A stretch of 64,000 nucleotides of DNA, taken from JACVRM01 sp963817375 (GTDB lineage Bacteria; Actinomycetota; Thermoleophilia; Gaiellales; Gaiellaceae). Under the pieces are notes generated by a model. The model worked only from the letters and a program-made list of their open reading frames with translations, was not told the DNA's origin and made no database searches. Positions 1-8,550 of this stretch are shown piece by piece. The stretch spans positions 62,001 through 126,000 of the forward strand of contig CAWFOB010000009.1 of assembly GCA_963817375.1 (NCBI GenBank), written 5' to 3'. Each line of letters opens with the position of its first letter. Positions within the stretch are counted from its first letter, which is position 1. The position numbers and the translations under genes were made by a program.

Positions 1-1
1 G

Positions 2-934
2 CGCTCCGGCTGGATCACGCTCATGCAGCGCCTGGGCCTCGCCTTTCTGATCGGAGCGTTTGTCGCGGGCGGGCTCGGCTGGTGGCTGTCGCGGCGGATC
101 ACGAGGCCGGTGCTTGCGCTCGCCGACGCGGCCGACGAGGTGGCGAGGGGCAACTACGACGTCCAGCTGCCGCCGCCGGGCGACGACGAGATCGGAGAGC
201 TTTCGATCCGCTTCTCCGAGATGGCCAGGCGCCTGAGCGAGGTCGAGGTGCTCGAGCGCAACTTCCTGATGACCGTGTCGCACGAGCTGCGCACGCCGCT
301 GACCGCGATCCGCGGCCACGTCGAGGCGCTGCGCGAGGGCATCGTCGAGGACCCCGAGCTGCGCGCGCGCTCGCTGGAAGTGATCGCGATCGAGGCGTCG
401 CGGCTCGAGCGGCTCGTCGGCGACGTGCTCGATCTGGCCAAGCTCGACGCGCGCCGGTTCACCGTCCTCCACGAGGAGGTCGACATGGCGCAGCTGATCG
501 AGCAGGCGTACGAGGCGTTCGGCGAGGAGGCGCGCCGGCGCGGGATCGACTACACGTCGGACGTCGCGGCGCGGCCGGTGATCGTCTCGGACGGCGACCG
601 GCTGCTGCAGATCGTCTCCAACCTGCTCTCGAACGCGTTCCGCTGGACGCCCGACGGCGGCCGCGTCGAGGTCGATCTCGCGCAGACCGACGGCCATGTG
701 ACAGTCGCCGTCGTGGACACGGGCCCGGGGATCTCGCCGGCCGATCGTGAGCGGATCTTCCGGCCGTTCGTCTCCGGGGGCGGCGGGGGCACCGGCCTCG
801 GGCTGGCGATCGCACGGGAGCTCGCGACCGCGCTCGGCGGGCGGATCCGGGTCGAGAGCACGCCGGGCGAGGGCAGCCGCTTCGAGCTGCTGCTGCCGGC
901 GGGCGTGGCGGTGGCTGAGCCGGCCGCGGTGTAG
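2..934 (+). CDS. Sensor histidine kinase, 5' end outside window
   Basis: Membrane-bound two-component sensor kinase. The frame is open through the left edge, so the gene starts upstream; the first ATG in the window (23) lies inside a transmembrane helix (LGLAFLIGAFVAGGLG), so the extracytoplasmic sensor part is missing. Counting from that ATG: helix at about residues 4-22, HAMP linker about 22-75, HisKA H-box with VSHELRTPL (phospho-acceptor His about 87), then HATPase_c with an N-box (SNLLSNAFRW), G1 (DTGPGIS) and a glycine-rich G2 (GGGGTGLGL). All catalytic boxes are present. No response regulator follows, so its partner probably lies upstream of the window. Confidence 0.93.
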   Translation, partial: RSGWITLMQRLGLAFLIGAFVAGGLGWWLSRRITRPVLALADAADEVARGNYDVQLPPPGDDEIGELSIRFSEMARRLSEVEVLERNFLMTVSHELRTPLTAIRGHVEALREGIVEDPELRARSLEVIAIEASRLERLVGDVLDLAKLDARRFTVLHEEVDMAQLIEQAYEAFGEEARRRGIDYTSDVAARPVIVSDGDRLLQIVSNLLSNAFRWTPDGGRVEVDLAQTDGHVTVAVVDTGPGISPADRERIFRPFVSGGGGGTGLGLAIARELATALGGRIRVESTPGEGSRFELLLPAGVAVAEPAAV

Positions 935-954
935 GGGCGTTCGGCGAAACGCAG

Positions 955-1404
955 CTAGCTGTTCGCGCGGCGCTCTTCGATGCGGTAGACGATCGCGCCG
1001 CCCGAGCGCTCGAAGCCCTGCTCGATCCGCTCCAGGCGGCCGTCGACGCCCTTCCAACCGGACGAGACGAGGTCGACGAGGAGCGAGAGGTCGTCGAGAC
1101 GGGCGCGCCGCTCGGCCAGCAGCTGGGTCTCCAGCCGCTCCAGGCGGCGGATCGTCTGCCCGGCGAGCCCGCGCACCTCCGCCATCTGCCGCGCGACGGG
1201 GAGCGCCTCCGCGCGGACGCCGTCGCGGACGGCGTTGCCGACGCGCTCAGGCAGCGACGACTCGAGGTTCGCGGCGAGCTCGGCGAGCTGCTCGACCTGG
1301 GCGCGCGCACGCTCGAGCGCGGCGTCCACGTCGGCGGCCTGGGTGCGCTCCTCTGCGGCGTCCGCGAGGCGCTCCTGGACCCTGTTCAGCGCCTCGTTGT
1401 CCAT
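955..1404 (-). CDS. Coiled-coil hypothetical protein
   Basis: Protein of 149 residues from ATG 1404 (another in-frame ATG at 1413 would add three residues). It is nearly all heptad-rich helix, with Ala, Leu, Glu and Arg dominating (AALERARAQVEQLAEL; RRLERLETQLLAERRARLDDL). No signal peptide, membrane segment or catalytic motif is visible. It is divergent from queA, with 26 bp between the two starts. I do not recognise a family. A structural or scaffolding role is possible, but the sequence shows only the coiled-coil character. Confidence 0.7.
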   Translation of the reverse strand: MDNEALNRVQERLADAAEERTQAADVDAALERARAQVEQLAELAANLESSLPERVGNAVRDGVRAEALPVARQMAEVRGLAGQTIRRLERLETQLLAERRARLDDLSLLVDLVSSGWKGVDGRLERIEQGFERSGGAIVYRIEERRANS

Positions 1405-1430
1405 GGCGGGCAACGTAGCGTGGGCATCGG

Positions 1431-2426
1431 ATGAGATCGGACGAGCTCGATTACGAGCTGCCGGCCGAGCTGATCGCGCAGCATCCGGCGGCGCGCCGGG
1501 ACGCGTCGCGGCTGCTCGTATACGAGCGCGCGACCGGCGCGGTGCGGCACCGGACCTTCGCCGAGCTGCCCGAGGAGCTCGGGCCGGACGAGCTCGTCGT
1601 CGTCAACGACACGCGGGTCGTTCCGGCGCGGATCACGGGCCGGCGGGCCTCCGGCGGCGCGGCCGAGGTGCTGCTCCTCGAGCCGGCCGGCGAGGCGGGG
1701 GAGTGGGAGGCGCTCGCGCGGCCGTCGCGGCGCTTGCGGCCCGGCGACCGCATCGGCCCGGCGGAGCTGCTCGAGCCGCTCGGCGAGGGCCGCTGGCGCG
1801 TCCGGCTCGAGGGCGCGCCCGCCGGCGAGATGCCGTTGCCGCCGTACATCACGGAGCCGCTCGGCGACCCGGAGCGCTACCAGACCGTCTACGCGCGTGA
1901 AGAAGGGTCGGCGGCGGCGCCGACCGCCGGGCTGCACTTCACGCCGGAGCTGCTCGCGTCGCTGCCGGTCGAGCGCGTCACGCTGCATGTCGGCCTCGAC
2001 ACGTTCCGGCCGCTCGCCGCCGAGACGCTGGAGGAGCACGAGCTGCACAGCGAGCGCTACGCCGTCGAGCCGGCGGCGTGGGAGCGGATCCGCGCCGCGG
2101 AGCGCGTGCTCGCCGTGGGGACGACGACGACCCGGGTGCTCGAGTCGCTGGCGCGCGGCGCGCCGCTCGCGGGCCGCACGGATCTCTTCATCACGCCCGG
2201 CTTCGAGTTCCGGCGCGTGGACTCGCTGCTGACGAACTTCCACCTGCCCCGGTCGACCCTGCTCGCGCTGGTGATGGCCTTCGCCGGCGTCGAGGAGACG
2301 CGTGAGCTCTATCGGGTGGCCATCGCGGAGCGCTACCGCTTCTACTCGTTCGGCGACGCCATGCTCATTCGCGGGGCTGTCCCCGAAGGGGGCTGTCCCC
2401 CGTGCCTGGCAACCGGCACTGCCTGA
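1431..2426 (+). CDS. queA: S-adenosylmethionine:tRNA ribosyltransferase-isomerase QueA
   Basis: Transfers and isomerises the ribosyl group of SAM onto 7-aminomethyl-7-deazaguanine in tRNA to give epoxyqueuosine, the step after Tgt in queuosine synthesis. Family signatures: N-terminal FDYELP-like segment (LDYELPAELIAQHP), VVNDTRVVPARI, PTAGLHFT (about 163-170), GTTTTRVLES and LLTNFHLPRSTLL. The family core ends at about FYSFGDAMLI; the last 17 or so residues (GAVPEGGCPP...) and the stop are encoded by the palindromic repeat at 2373-2462, so the native C-terminus appears to have been replaced. It is first in an operon with tgt, yajC and secDF. Confidence 0.95.
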   Translation: MRSDELDYELPAELIAQHPAARRDASRLLVYERATGAVRHRTFAELPEELGPDELVVVNDTRVVPARITGRRASGGAAEVLLLEPAGEAGEWEALARPSRRLRPGDRIGPAELLEPLGEGRWRVRLEGAPAGEMPLPPYITEPLGDPERYQTVYAREEGSAAAPTAGLHFTPELLASLPVERVTLHVGLDTFRPLAAETLEEHELHSERYAVEPAAWERIRAAERVLAVGTTTTRVLESLARGAPLAGRTDLFITPGFEFRRVDSLLTNFHLPRSTLLALVMAFAGVEETRELYRVAIAERYRFYSFGDAMLIRGAVPEGGCPPCLATGTA

Positions 2427-2462
2427 CACGAGGGACAGCCCCGCTGTCGCGGGTACAGCCCC
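2373..2462. repeat. GGGGCTGTCCCC palindromic element, copy 1
   Basis: The left arm has GGGGCTGTCCCC, GAAG, then GGGGCTGTCCCC again. The right arm carries the complement (GGGACAGCCCC, then a diverged copy ending ACAGCCCC). Related copies lie at 7188-7313 and 49269-49386. This copy is the shortest and sits between queA and tgt; queA reads into it and stops inside at 2424-2426. Confidence 0.85.
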
Positions 2463-2480
2463 TTGACTACGTTGGCTGCC

Positions 2481-3593
2481 ATGTTCGAAGTAACCGCCAC
2501 CGACGGCGCCGCCCGAGCCGGCGTCCTGCACACGGCACACGGCGACGTGCCGACGCCGGCCTTCATGCCCGTCGGCACCAAGGCGACGGTCAAGACGCTC
2601 GACCCGGACGACCTGCGCACGATCGGCGCGCCGATCGTCCTCGCCAACACGTACCACCTCGTCTTCCGCCCGGGAACCGACGTGATCGCCGAGCTCGGCG
2701 GGCTGCACCGGTTCATGGGCTGGGATGGCCCGATCCTCACCGACTCGGGCGGCTTCCAGGTCTTCTCGCTCCGCCACACCATCCTGCGCGCGGACGACGA
2801 GGGTGTCACCTTCCGCTCCGTCTACGACGGCGACCCCGCGCGGTTCACGCCCGAGAGCGTTGCGGCGGCCGAGGCCGCGCTCGGATCGGACATCGCCATG
2901 TGCCTCGACGTCTGCCCGCCGGCCGGCGCGCCGCGCCAGGAGCTCGAGCAGGCGGTGCGCCGCACGACGGTCTGGGCGACGCGGCAGCGCGAGGCGTCGC
3001 GCGCCGACGGCCAGCTCGTCTTCGGCATCAGCCAGGGCGGCGTCGACCCCGAGCTCCGCGAGCGCTCGATCGCCGAGATCACCGCGCTGGGCTTCGACGG
3101 CTACGCGCTCGGCGGGCTCTCCGTCGGCGAGGAGCGCGCGCGCACCTGGGACGCGGTCTCCCTTGCCGCGCCGCAGCTGCCGGCCGCGCAGCCGCGCTAC
3201 TTCATGGGCATCGGCGACCCCGAGGGCATCCTCGAGGTGATCGCGCGCGGCATCGACATGTTCGACTGCGTCCTGCCGACCCGGCTCGGCCGCACCGGCA
3301 CCGCGCTCACCCCGACGGGCCGCCTGAATCTCAAGAATGCGGCGTTCGCGCGCGACCCGCGGCCGCTTCTTACCGAATGTTCATGCCCCACGTGCCAACG
3401 TTTCTCGAGGGCGTACGTCCGACATCTTGTGAACCAAAATGAAGTTCTCGGCCTGCGCCTCTTGACCCTCCACAACGTCCACTTCCTCCTCGACCTGACC
3501 GCGCGCGCACGCGCCGCGATCGGGCGCGGGGAGCTAGCATCGTTCAAGGCCGAGACCCTCGGCCGTCTCAACTCGTCGGAGGAAGCGGCTTGA
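2481..3593 (+). CDS. tgt: tRNA-guanine transglycosylase Tgt
   Basis: Bacterial TGT swaps guanine-34 of GUN-anticodon tRNAs for the queuosine precursor preQ1. About 370 residues, the usual family length. Visible: VGTKATVKTL, NTYHLVFRPG, the active-site segment DSGGFQVFSL, FGISQGG, GGLSVGE, DCVLPTR with the nucleophilic Asp, and the zinc site CSCPTC followed by LLTLHN with the His ligand. I chose ATG 2481 over the in-frame TTG at 2463, because the extra six residues would come from the edge of the palindromic repeat and family members begin close to FEVTATDG. Its stop overlaps the TTG start of yajC (TTGA). Confidence 0.96.
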   Translation: MFEVTATDGAARAGVLHTAHGDVPTPAFMPVGTKATVKTLDPDDLRTIGAPIVLANTYHLVFRPGTDVIAELGGLHRFMGWDGPILTDSGGFQVFSLRHTILRADDEGVTFRSVYDGDPARFTPESVAAAEAALGSDIAMCLDVCPPAGAPRQELEQAVRRTTVWATRQREASRADGQLVFGISQGGVDPELRERSIAEITALGFDGYALGGLSVGEERARTWDAVSLAAPQLPAAQPRYFMGIGDPEGILEVIARGIDMFDCVLPTRLGRTGTALTPTGRLNLKNAAFARDPRPLLTECSCPTCQRFSRAYVRHLVNQNEVLGLRLLTLHNVHFLLDLTARARAAIGRGELASFKAETLGRLNSSEEAA

Positions 3594-3910
3594 CCCCAAT
3601 CCTGTTTCTCGTCCTGCTGGTCGGGCTGGCGTATTTTCTGCTCATCGCCCCCCAGCGGCGCCGCCAGCAGGCGCAGCGCCAGGCTCGCGAGACCGTCGAC
3701 CCGGGCGACGTGATCCTGACCGCGGGCGGCATCTACGCCACCGTGCACGAGGTTCGCGAGGGCGACCTGGACGTCGAGATCTCGCCGGGCACCATCGTCC
3801 GCCTCGACAAGCGCGCCATCGCCGTCGTCGTCGAACCCGTGAAAGCCGAGGCGGAGCCGGAGGAGGCCGCCGTCCCGGACGAGGAACCGTCCGAACCGGC
3901 GCGAACGTAG
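3590..3910 (+). CDS. yajC: Preprotein translocase subunit YajC
   Basis: Small single-pass membrane protein that associates with SecDF at the Sec translocon. 106 residues: helix ILFLVLLVGLAYFLLI (about 4-19), basic stretch PQRRRQQAQR, then the YajC soluble domain with DPGDVILTAGGIYATV and VRLDKRAI, and an acidic tail rich in Glu and Pro. The TTG start overlaps the tgt stop in TTGA, implying translational coupling. The order tgt-yajC-secDF is a widely conserved bacterial arrangement, which supports the call. Confidence 0.94.
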   Translation: MTPILFLVLLVGLAYFLLIAPQRRRQQAQRQARETVDPGDVILTAGGIYATVHEVREGDLDVEISPGTIVRLDKRAIAVVVEPVKAEAEPEEAAVPDEEPSEPART

Positions 3911-3967
3911 GTGCCGGCCCCTTTCAATCCGGTCGTTCCCGACTACGCTGAGGCAGGGTCTTTCTAG

Positions 3968-6808
3968 GTGTCAAACCGTCGCACGCAGCTGTTTCTGGTC
4001 TTCGCCACGCTGGTCGCGCTGGCGGGCGTCGCGCTGCTCGCGATCCCCGTCTCGCCCGTGCACAAGTCGCCCACGCTCGGGCTCGACCTGCAGGGCGGGA
4101 TCGAGGTCGTGCTCCAGGCGCAGCCGCCGCCCGGCCACACGCTGACGGCCTCGGACCTCGACCGCTCCGAGACGATCATCCGGAACCGCATCGACAAGCT
4201 GGGCGTGTCCGAGCCCGAGGTCCGGAAGCAGGGCAACAACCAGATCGCCGTGCAGCTCGCTGGCGTCTTCAACCAGGAGCGCGCGGTCGGCATCATCGGC
4301 TCGACCGCCGCGCTCGAGCTGTACAAGCTCGAGGACGACCTCGTCAACCCGTCGGTCAACCCGCTGTCGCGGCAGCCGGTCGCGCACACCTCGATGTACG
4401 ACCTGCTCGCGCCGGTGTCGTCGCAGGCGGGCTCGAAGGGCTCGGCCTACTACCTGTTCGGGCCGAACAAGAAGCTCGTCGCCGGGCCTGCGCTCACGAA
4501 GAAGGGCCTGCTCAGCAGCAAGGCGGCCAAGTGCCTCACCGGCAAGAAGGTGATCGGCTGCAAGAAGGTTCTCGCGGCCGGCGGCAAGGCGAAGGCAAAC
4601 GCGAAGCCCGGCACGGACGGCCTGCCCAAGGGCTGGACGATCTTCGGCCGCCCCGCGAAGACGGCGGTCATCACCTGCGACGTCAGCGGCCGCGTCTGCC
4701 CGGGCCTGAACACGAACCCGCTCCCGGGCGTCACGTACTACTACCTCTTCAAGCACACCAGCCCGCTCGTCAAGAACCCGGTACCCGAGATGGGCGGCGG
4801 CGACCTGAAGCTGGACGGCACCCAGGCCGACCTCGCCCCGGACACGGGCGAGCCGGAAGTCCTCATGGCCTTCACGGGCAAGGGCGGGGGCAAGTTCCAC
4901 GAGATCACCCGCGAGATCGCGCGCGAGGGCCGAATCCGCGCCGCGCAGCTGCCGGCCGGCACCGACCAGTCGGCCGCGTTCGGGCACTTCGCGATCGTCC
5001 TCGACAACCAGATCAAGTCGTTCCCGTACATCGACTTCAACAGCACCCCGGACGGGATCTCGGGCTCGGGCGGCGCGCGCATCACCGGCATCGGCACGAT
5101 CGGCGAGGCGAAGGACCTCGCGCTCGTGCTCCAGACGGGCGCGCTGCCGGTCAAGTTCCGCGTCGTCGACCAGACGACCGTCTCGGCGACACTGGGCAAG
5201 GACTCGCTCCACCAGGCCGTGCGCGCCGCGATCGTCGGGATGCTGGTCGTCGCCCTCTTCCTGATCCTCGTCTACCGCGTCCTGGGCGTCGTCGCGGTCC
5301 TCGGCCTCGGCATCTACGCGGCGCTCCTCTACGCGGTGCTCCTGCTCTTCAACGTGACGCTGACGCTGCCGGGCTTCGCGGGGCTGATCCTCACGATCGG
5401 CGTCGCAGCAGACGCGAACATCGTCATCTTCGAACGCATCAAAGAGGAGTCACGCGCGGGCAAATCCGTGCGCGCGGCCGTCGCGGCCGGCTACCAGAAG
5501 GGCTTCAGCACGATCGTCGACGCAAACGTGGTCACGGCGATCACCGCCCTGGTGCTGTTCGCGGTCGCGACCGCGGGGGTCAAGGGCTTCGCCCTGGTGC
5601 TCCTGATCGGTACGGCGATCTCGATGCTGACCGCCGTCGCCGTCACGCGCGCTTTCCTCGGCCTGCTCGCCGGCTTCCGCTGGTTCGACAGCCCGAAGTT
5701 CATGGGCGCCTCCGGCCAGGCGCACGCGAAGTGGCTCCAGATCGACTACATGGGCAAGAAGAGGCTGTGGTTCGCGATCTCCGGCACGGTGGTTGCGATC
5801 TGCATCCTCTCGCTCGGCATCAAGGGCCTGAACCTGGGCATCGACTTCAAGGGCGGCACGCAGGTCGCCATCGGGAAGATCAACCAGCCGGCCACGACGA
5901 GCGACTTCCAGAAGATCACGGCGTCGATCGGCCAGCCGGCGGCCGTCATCCAGGGACGCGGCCCGTCGACGAATGGCCAGTACCGGTCGTTCCAGCTGCA
6001 GATGAAGTCGCTCGACACCGCGAAGCTGACGAAGCTCCGCGCGGAGATCAGCGACAAGTACGGCGACAACATCTCGTACGGGGTGAAGAGCGTCTCGGCG
6101 AGCTTCGGCTCGCAGATCGCGCGCTCGGCGATCCTCGCGATCTTCGTCTCGTTCCTGCTGATCGTCCTCTACATCACGCTGCGCTTCCAGTGGACGTTTG
6201 CGGTGCCCGTGCTTGCCGGCATCGCCCACGACGTGCTCATCTGCGTCGGGATCTACTCGCTCACCGGCCGGGAGGTGACGACGTCGACGGTCGCGGCGGT
6301 GCTCACCGTACTCGGGTACTCGATGTACGACACGATCATCGTGTTCGACCGCATCCGGGAGAACATCCCGCTGATGAAGCGCGCGCCGTTCGCGCAGATC
6401 GCGGACGTGTCGATCTGGGAGACGATCCGCCGCTCGCTCGCGACGACGCTCATCACGGTGCTCCCGATCATCTCGCTGCTGCTCTTCGGCGGCGCCACGC
6501 TGAAGGACTTCGCGTTCGCGCTGCTCGTCGGCGTCATCTCGGGTGCCTACTCGACGATCTTCATCTGCACGCCGCTTCTGACCATCCTCAAGGAGCGCGA
6601 GCCGGAGTACGCGCGGCGCAAGCAGGCCGCTCCGGCCGTCGTCAGCGGCGTCGAGGCGGCCGAGGTGCTCGCGGCCGCCGAGGAGGCTGCTGCCGAGGCG
6701 CCGGCGCCGGAGTTCGCGCCGACGATCATGGGCGGCGGCGGAGAGAACTCCCGCCGCGAGCGGCGCCGCCAGCGGCGGCGGACGCGCCCGCACGGCCGCG
6801 CCAGGTAG
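3968..6808 (+). CDS. secDF: SecD-SecF fusion protein export subunit
   Basis: Proton-driven accessory subunit of the Sec translocon that pulls preproteins out on the outer side. One 946-residue polypeptide from GTG 3968 holds SecD (about 1-590) and SecF (about 600-885). SecD landmarks: helix near 5-25, GLDLQGGIEVVL, the P1 head, LQTGALPVKF, and a helix bundle with GFAGLILTIGVAADANIVIFERI. SecF landmarks: GLNLGIDFKGGTQV, LGYSMYDTIIVFDRIREN and a helix bundle. The P1 head carries an unusual Lys-rich segment with four Cys (about residues 160-270). The C-terminus is an Ala/Glu linker followed by an Arg-rich tail. Confidence 0.95.
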   Translation: MSNRRTQLFLVFATLVALAGVALLAIPVSPVHKSPTLGLDLQGGIEVVLQAQPPPGHTLTASDLDRSETIIRNRIDKLGVSEPEVRKQGNNQIAVQLAGVFNQERAVGIIGSTAALELYKLEDDLVNPSVNPLSRQPVAHTSMYDLLAPVSSQAGSKGSAYYLFGPNKKLVAGPALTKKGLLSSKAAKCLTGKKVIGCKKVLAAGGKAKANAKPGTDGLPKGWTIFGRPAKTAVITCDVSGRVCPGLNTNPLPGVTYYYLFKHTSPLVKNPVPEMGGGDLKLDGTQADLAPDTGEPEVLMAFTGKGGGKFHEITREIAREGRIRAAQLPAGTDQSAAFGHFAIVLDNQIKSFPYIDFNSTPDGISGSGGARITGIGTIGEAKDLALVLQTGALPVKFRVVDQTTVSATLGKDSLHQAVRAAIVGMLVVALFLILVYRVLGVVAVLGLGIYAALLYAVLLLFNVTLTLPGFAGLILTIGVAADANIVIFERIKEESRAGKSVRAAVAAGYQKGFSTIVDANVVTAITALVLFAVATAGVKGFALVLLIGTAISMLTAVAVTRAFLGLLAGFRWFDSPKFMGASGQAHAKWLQIDYMGKKRLWFAISGTVVAICILSLGIKGLNLGIDFKGGTQVAIGKINQPATTSDFQKITASIGQPAAVIQGRGPSTNGQYRSFQLQMKSLDTAKLTKLRAEISDKYGDNISYGVKSVSASFGSQIARSAILAIFVSFLLIVLYITLRFQWTFAVPVLAGIAHDVLICVGIYSLTGREVTTSTVAAVLTVLGYSMYDTIIVFDRIRENIPLMKRAPFAQIADVSIWETIRRSLATTLITVLPIISLLLFGGATLKDFAFALLVGVISGAYSTIFICTPLLTILKEREPEYARRKQAAPAVVSGVEAAEVLAAAEEAAAEAPAPEFAPTIMGGGGENSRRERRRQRRRTRPHGRAR

Positions 6809-6814
6809 GCGGCG

Positions 6815-7174
6815 GTGGACGATCGCGGCGCCATCCGGGAGCTCGTTCAGCAGCTCGGGCTGGCAGCCGTCGGGGCCGTGTCGCTGACCGCCGACCGGGC
6901 CGACCGCCTCGCCGACGAGCTCGCGGGGCGCGGTGGAATGCGCCGCGAAGAGGTCCGCGCCGTGATCGAGGACTCGATGGGCCGCTGGCGCTCCGAAGCC
7001 GGCCGGGTCGGCGATCGCGCCGGAGCGCTGCTCGCCGATGTCCTGGCCGACCTCGGGCTCGTGACGAAGGATTCCTACGAGGAGCTCGAGCTCCGCGTCG
7101 CGCAGCTCGAGCACCGGCTGCGGCTCCTGGAGCCGCCTCTCCCGGGCCCGAACGGCTCGCCGCCTCGGGCCTAG
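6815..7174 (+). CDS. Small helical, phasin-like protein
   Basis: GTG start six bases after the secDF stop, 119 residues. The body is amphipathic helix with a heptad-like pattern ending in a coiled coil (YEELELRVAQLEHRLRLLE) and a Pro-rich tail. The layout (helical body, MRREEVRAVIEDSMGRW, C-terminal coil) resembles small polyhydroxyalkanoate-granule or poly(hydroxyalkanoate) regulator proteins, but no diagnostic motif fixes this. It is probably co-transcribed with secDF. Function unknown. Confidence 0.6.
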   Translation: MDDRGAIRELVQQLGLAAVGAVSLTADRADRLADELAGRGGMRREEVRAVIEDSMGRWRSEAGRVGDRAGALLADVLADLGLVTKDSYEELELRVAQLEHRLRLLEPPLPGPNGSPPRA

Positions 7175-7187
7175 AAGCGGCTGTCCC

Positions 7188-7313
7188 GGGGCTGTCCCCG
7201 CAGGGGGCTGTCCCTCGTGGGTGCGTTCGACAGGGCCCGGCCTCAGCCAAGAGCGTTTGCCAAAGACGAGACATGACCAGCCACTGGGGACAGCCCCCTG
7301 CGGGGACAGCCCC
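7188..7313. repeat. GGGGCTGTCCCC palindromic element, copy 2
   Basis: Element of 126 bp whose ends are inverted repeats: GGGGCTGTCCCC, GCAGG, GGGCTGTCCC on the left and GGGGACAGCCCC, CTGCG, GGGACAGCCCC on the right. The interior resembles that of the 49 kb copy near its right arm (a GTTT...GACGA...CACTGGGG pattern). It fills the intergenic region between two convergent genes, ending 2 bp before the stop of the leftward gene. Confidence 0.88.
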
Positions 7314-7315
7314 TA

Positions 7316-7795
7316 CTACCCCTGGCCGGGCGACGGCGCGTACTCGCCAAGAAAGCCAGCGCCGATGATCTGCTGGGCCACGGCCTCCTGGCCGAGGTAG
7401 CACTCCCACTCGCGGCCGTCGGAGCGGAGCGAGCGGCAGCCGCCGTTTACGTGCTTCGTCGCGTCGACCGTCGGCTCGACGGTGCCCTTCCAGTCGGAGA
7501 CCTCGGGCGCGGGCGCCCGCTCGAGCACACAGTGAAACTCGACGTTCTCGGAGACGACGGTGCAGCTCGGCTGCGTCCCCGCGAGCGCGAGCGTCCCCGC
7601 GGGCATGCTACGGGCCACCTGGTCGGGGCCGGTCAGCGTGCCGACCGCGATCGCCGCGCCCGGCACCACGACGGCGAGCACGGCGAGCACGACGGCGAGC
7701 CGGCGGCCTGTGACCCGGCGACGCGGCGCGAGATCGGCCTCGGCGGAGTGCTCGAGCGCGTCGCCGAGGCGGTTCAGTGTGGTCTCTTCGGTCAT
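7316..7795 (-). CDS. Single-pass membrane protein encoded with an ECF sigma factor
   Basis: 159 residues from ATG 7795, which overlaps the stop of the upstream sigma-factor gene (ATGA). The N-terminal 36 residues are cytoplasmic in character; then comes one helix (LAVVLAVLAVVVPGAAIAVG, about 37-56) and an extracytoplasmic part with four Cys (CTVV, HCVLE, GGCRSL, ECYLG) that could form disulphides. Position and topology are those of an anti-sigma or sensor partner, but no zinc-binding anti-sigma (ZAS) motif is present, so that role is inference from coupling only. Confidence 0.7.
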   Translation of the reverse strand: MTEETTLNRLGDALEHSAEADLAPRRRVTGRRLAVVLAVLAVVVPGAAIAVGTLTGPDQVARSMPAGTLALAGTQPSCTVVSENVEFHCVLERAPAPEVSDWKGTVEPTVDATKHVNGGCRSLRSDGREWECYLGQEAVAQQIIGAGFLGEYAPSPGQG

Positions 7796-8325
7796 CGTTC
7801 CTCCCTGGTCAGTCGGTCTCTGAGCGCGGCGAGGCCGCGGTGGACGCGGACGCGCGCAGCGCCCGGCGTCGTCTGCAGCGAGGCGGCGACCTCGGCGTAG
7901 GCAAGGTCGTCGACGAAGCGCAGCTCGAGCGCCTGCTGCTGCTCGTCCGGGAGCTCGGCGAGCGCCTCGTCGAGCCACGCCTCGGTCGGCTCCGCGGTTG
8001 CGGGCTCGCGGTCGAGCCGCTCGAGCACGCCGAGCCGCGTGCACGCGGCCCGCTCGATGCGGCCCCGCCGCACCGAGGTGCTCAGCACGTGGCGGGCGAT
8101 CGCATAGAGCCACGGGCCGGCGGAGCCGCCCGCCTCGTCGCGGAAGCGCTTCCGCGATTCCCAGGCTTCCGCGAACGTCTCGGCGGTCAGGTCGTGCGCC
8201 GCGTCGAGGTCGCGGGTGCGGCCGCGGTGGAAGGCGAACACGCGCGCCGCGTAGCGGTCGTACAGCTCGCGAAAGGCGTGTGCATCCGTCCGCGCGCGGC
8301 GGAGCAGCTCGGCGTCCGTGGTCAT
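7792..8325 (-). CDS. ECF-family RNA polymerase sigma factor
   Basis: 177 residues. Region 2 is seen in FRELYDRYAARVFAF, DLTAETFAEAWESRKRF and GPWLYAIARHVL; region 4 in LPDEQQQALELRFVDDLAYAEVAASL followed by GAARVRVHRGLAAL. There is no sigma 1 or 3 region, as expected for an extracytoplasmic-function factor that directs polymerase to stress or surface-signal promoters. It is translationally coupled to a membrane protein gene downstream. The start ATG 8325 faces the structured element at 8387-8506. Confidence 0.92.
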   Translation of the reverse strand: MTTDAELLRRARTDAHAFRELYDRYAARVFAFHRGRTRDLDAAHDLTAETFAEAWESRKRFRDEAGGSAGPWLYAIARHVLSTSVRRGRIERAACTRLGVLERLDREPATAEPTEAWLDEALAELPDEQQQALELRFVDDLAYAEVAASLQTTPGAARVRVHRGLAALRDRLTREER

Positions 8326-8386
8326 GTCAAGGAGATGGCGCGAAGGGTCGAGAACGTTACGGGCTAGGGGGCTCGGCGGAACGTCG

Positions 8387-8506
8387 CTCGTCGCAGGGGT
8401 GCGCTGGACGTTCCGAGGCTAGGACGCAGGGAGCGTTCGTGTGCTTGCCACACGGGCGCGACCGAGGACGACGCATCGGGACGTCCAGCGCGGCCCGGCG
8501 ACTCAG
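8387..8506 (+). ncRNA. Putative structured RNA or repeat element, copy A
   Basis: This stretch recurs in inverted orientation at 14873-14989. Copy A can fold into a 14-bp outer stem (8401-8414 with 8478-8491) enclosing an 11-bp inner hairpin (8433-8443 with 8449-8459, five-base loop). The single-stranded segments AGGCTAGGACGCAGG and ACCGAGGAC are conserved in both copies, while the stems differ by changes that keep pairing. It lies between two divergent genes, upstream of the UbiB-like kinase. An RNA gene, a leader or a mobile repeat are all possible. The + strand is assigned only from the reading in which the conserved loops are G-rich. Confidence 0.55.
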
Positions 8507-8550
8507 ACGTCGTTTCGTCGAGCCCCCTGAGCGCCTGTCACACTTTTCCC

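Noticed and set aside
1386..2777. Long minus-strand open frames opposite queA and other genes
   Set aside because: They mirror GC-rich coding genes, have Arg/Pro/Ala-skewed products without recognisable domains, and the opposite strand carries clear family signatures.
7188..7313. GGGGCTGTCCCC elements as simple transcription terminators
   Set aside because: They lack T tracts, carry two nested inverted repeats per arm, and one lies inside the queA-tgt operon, where termination would be harmful.
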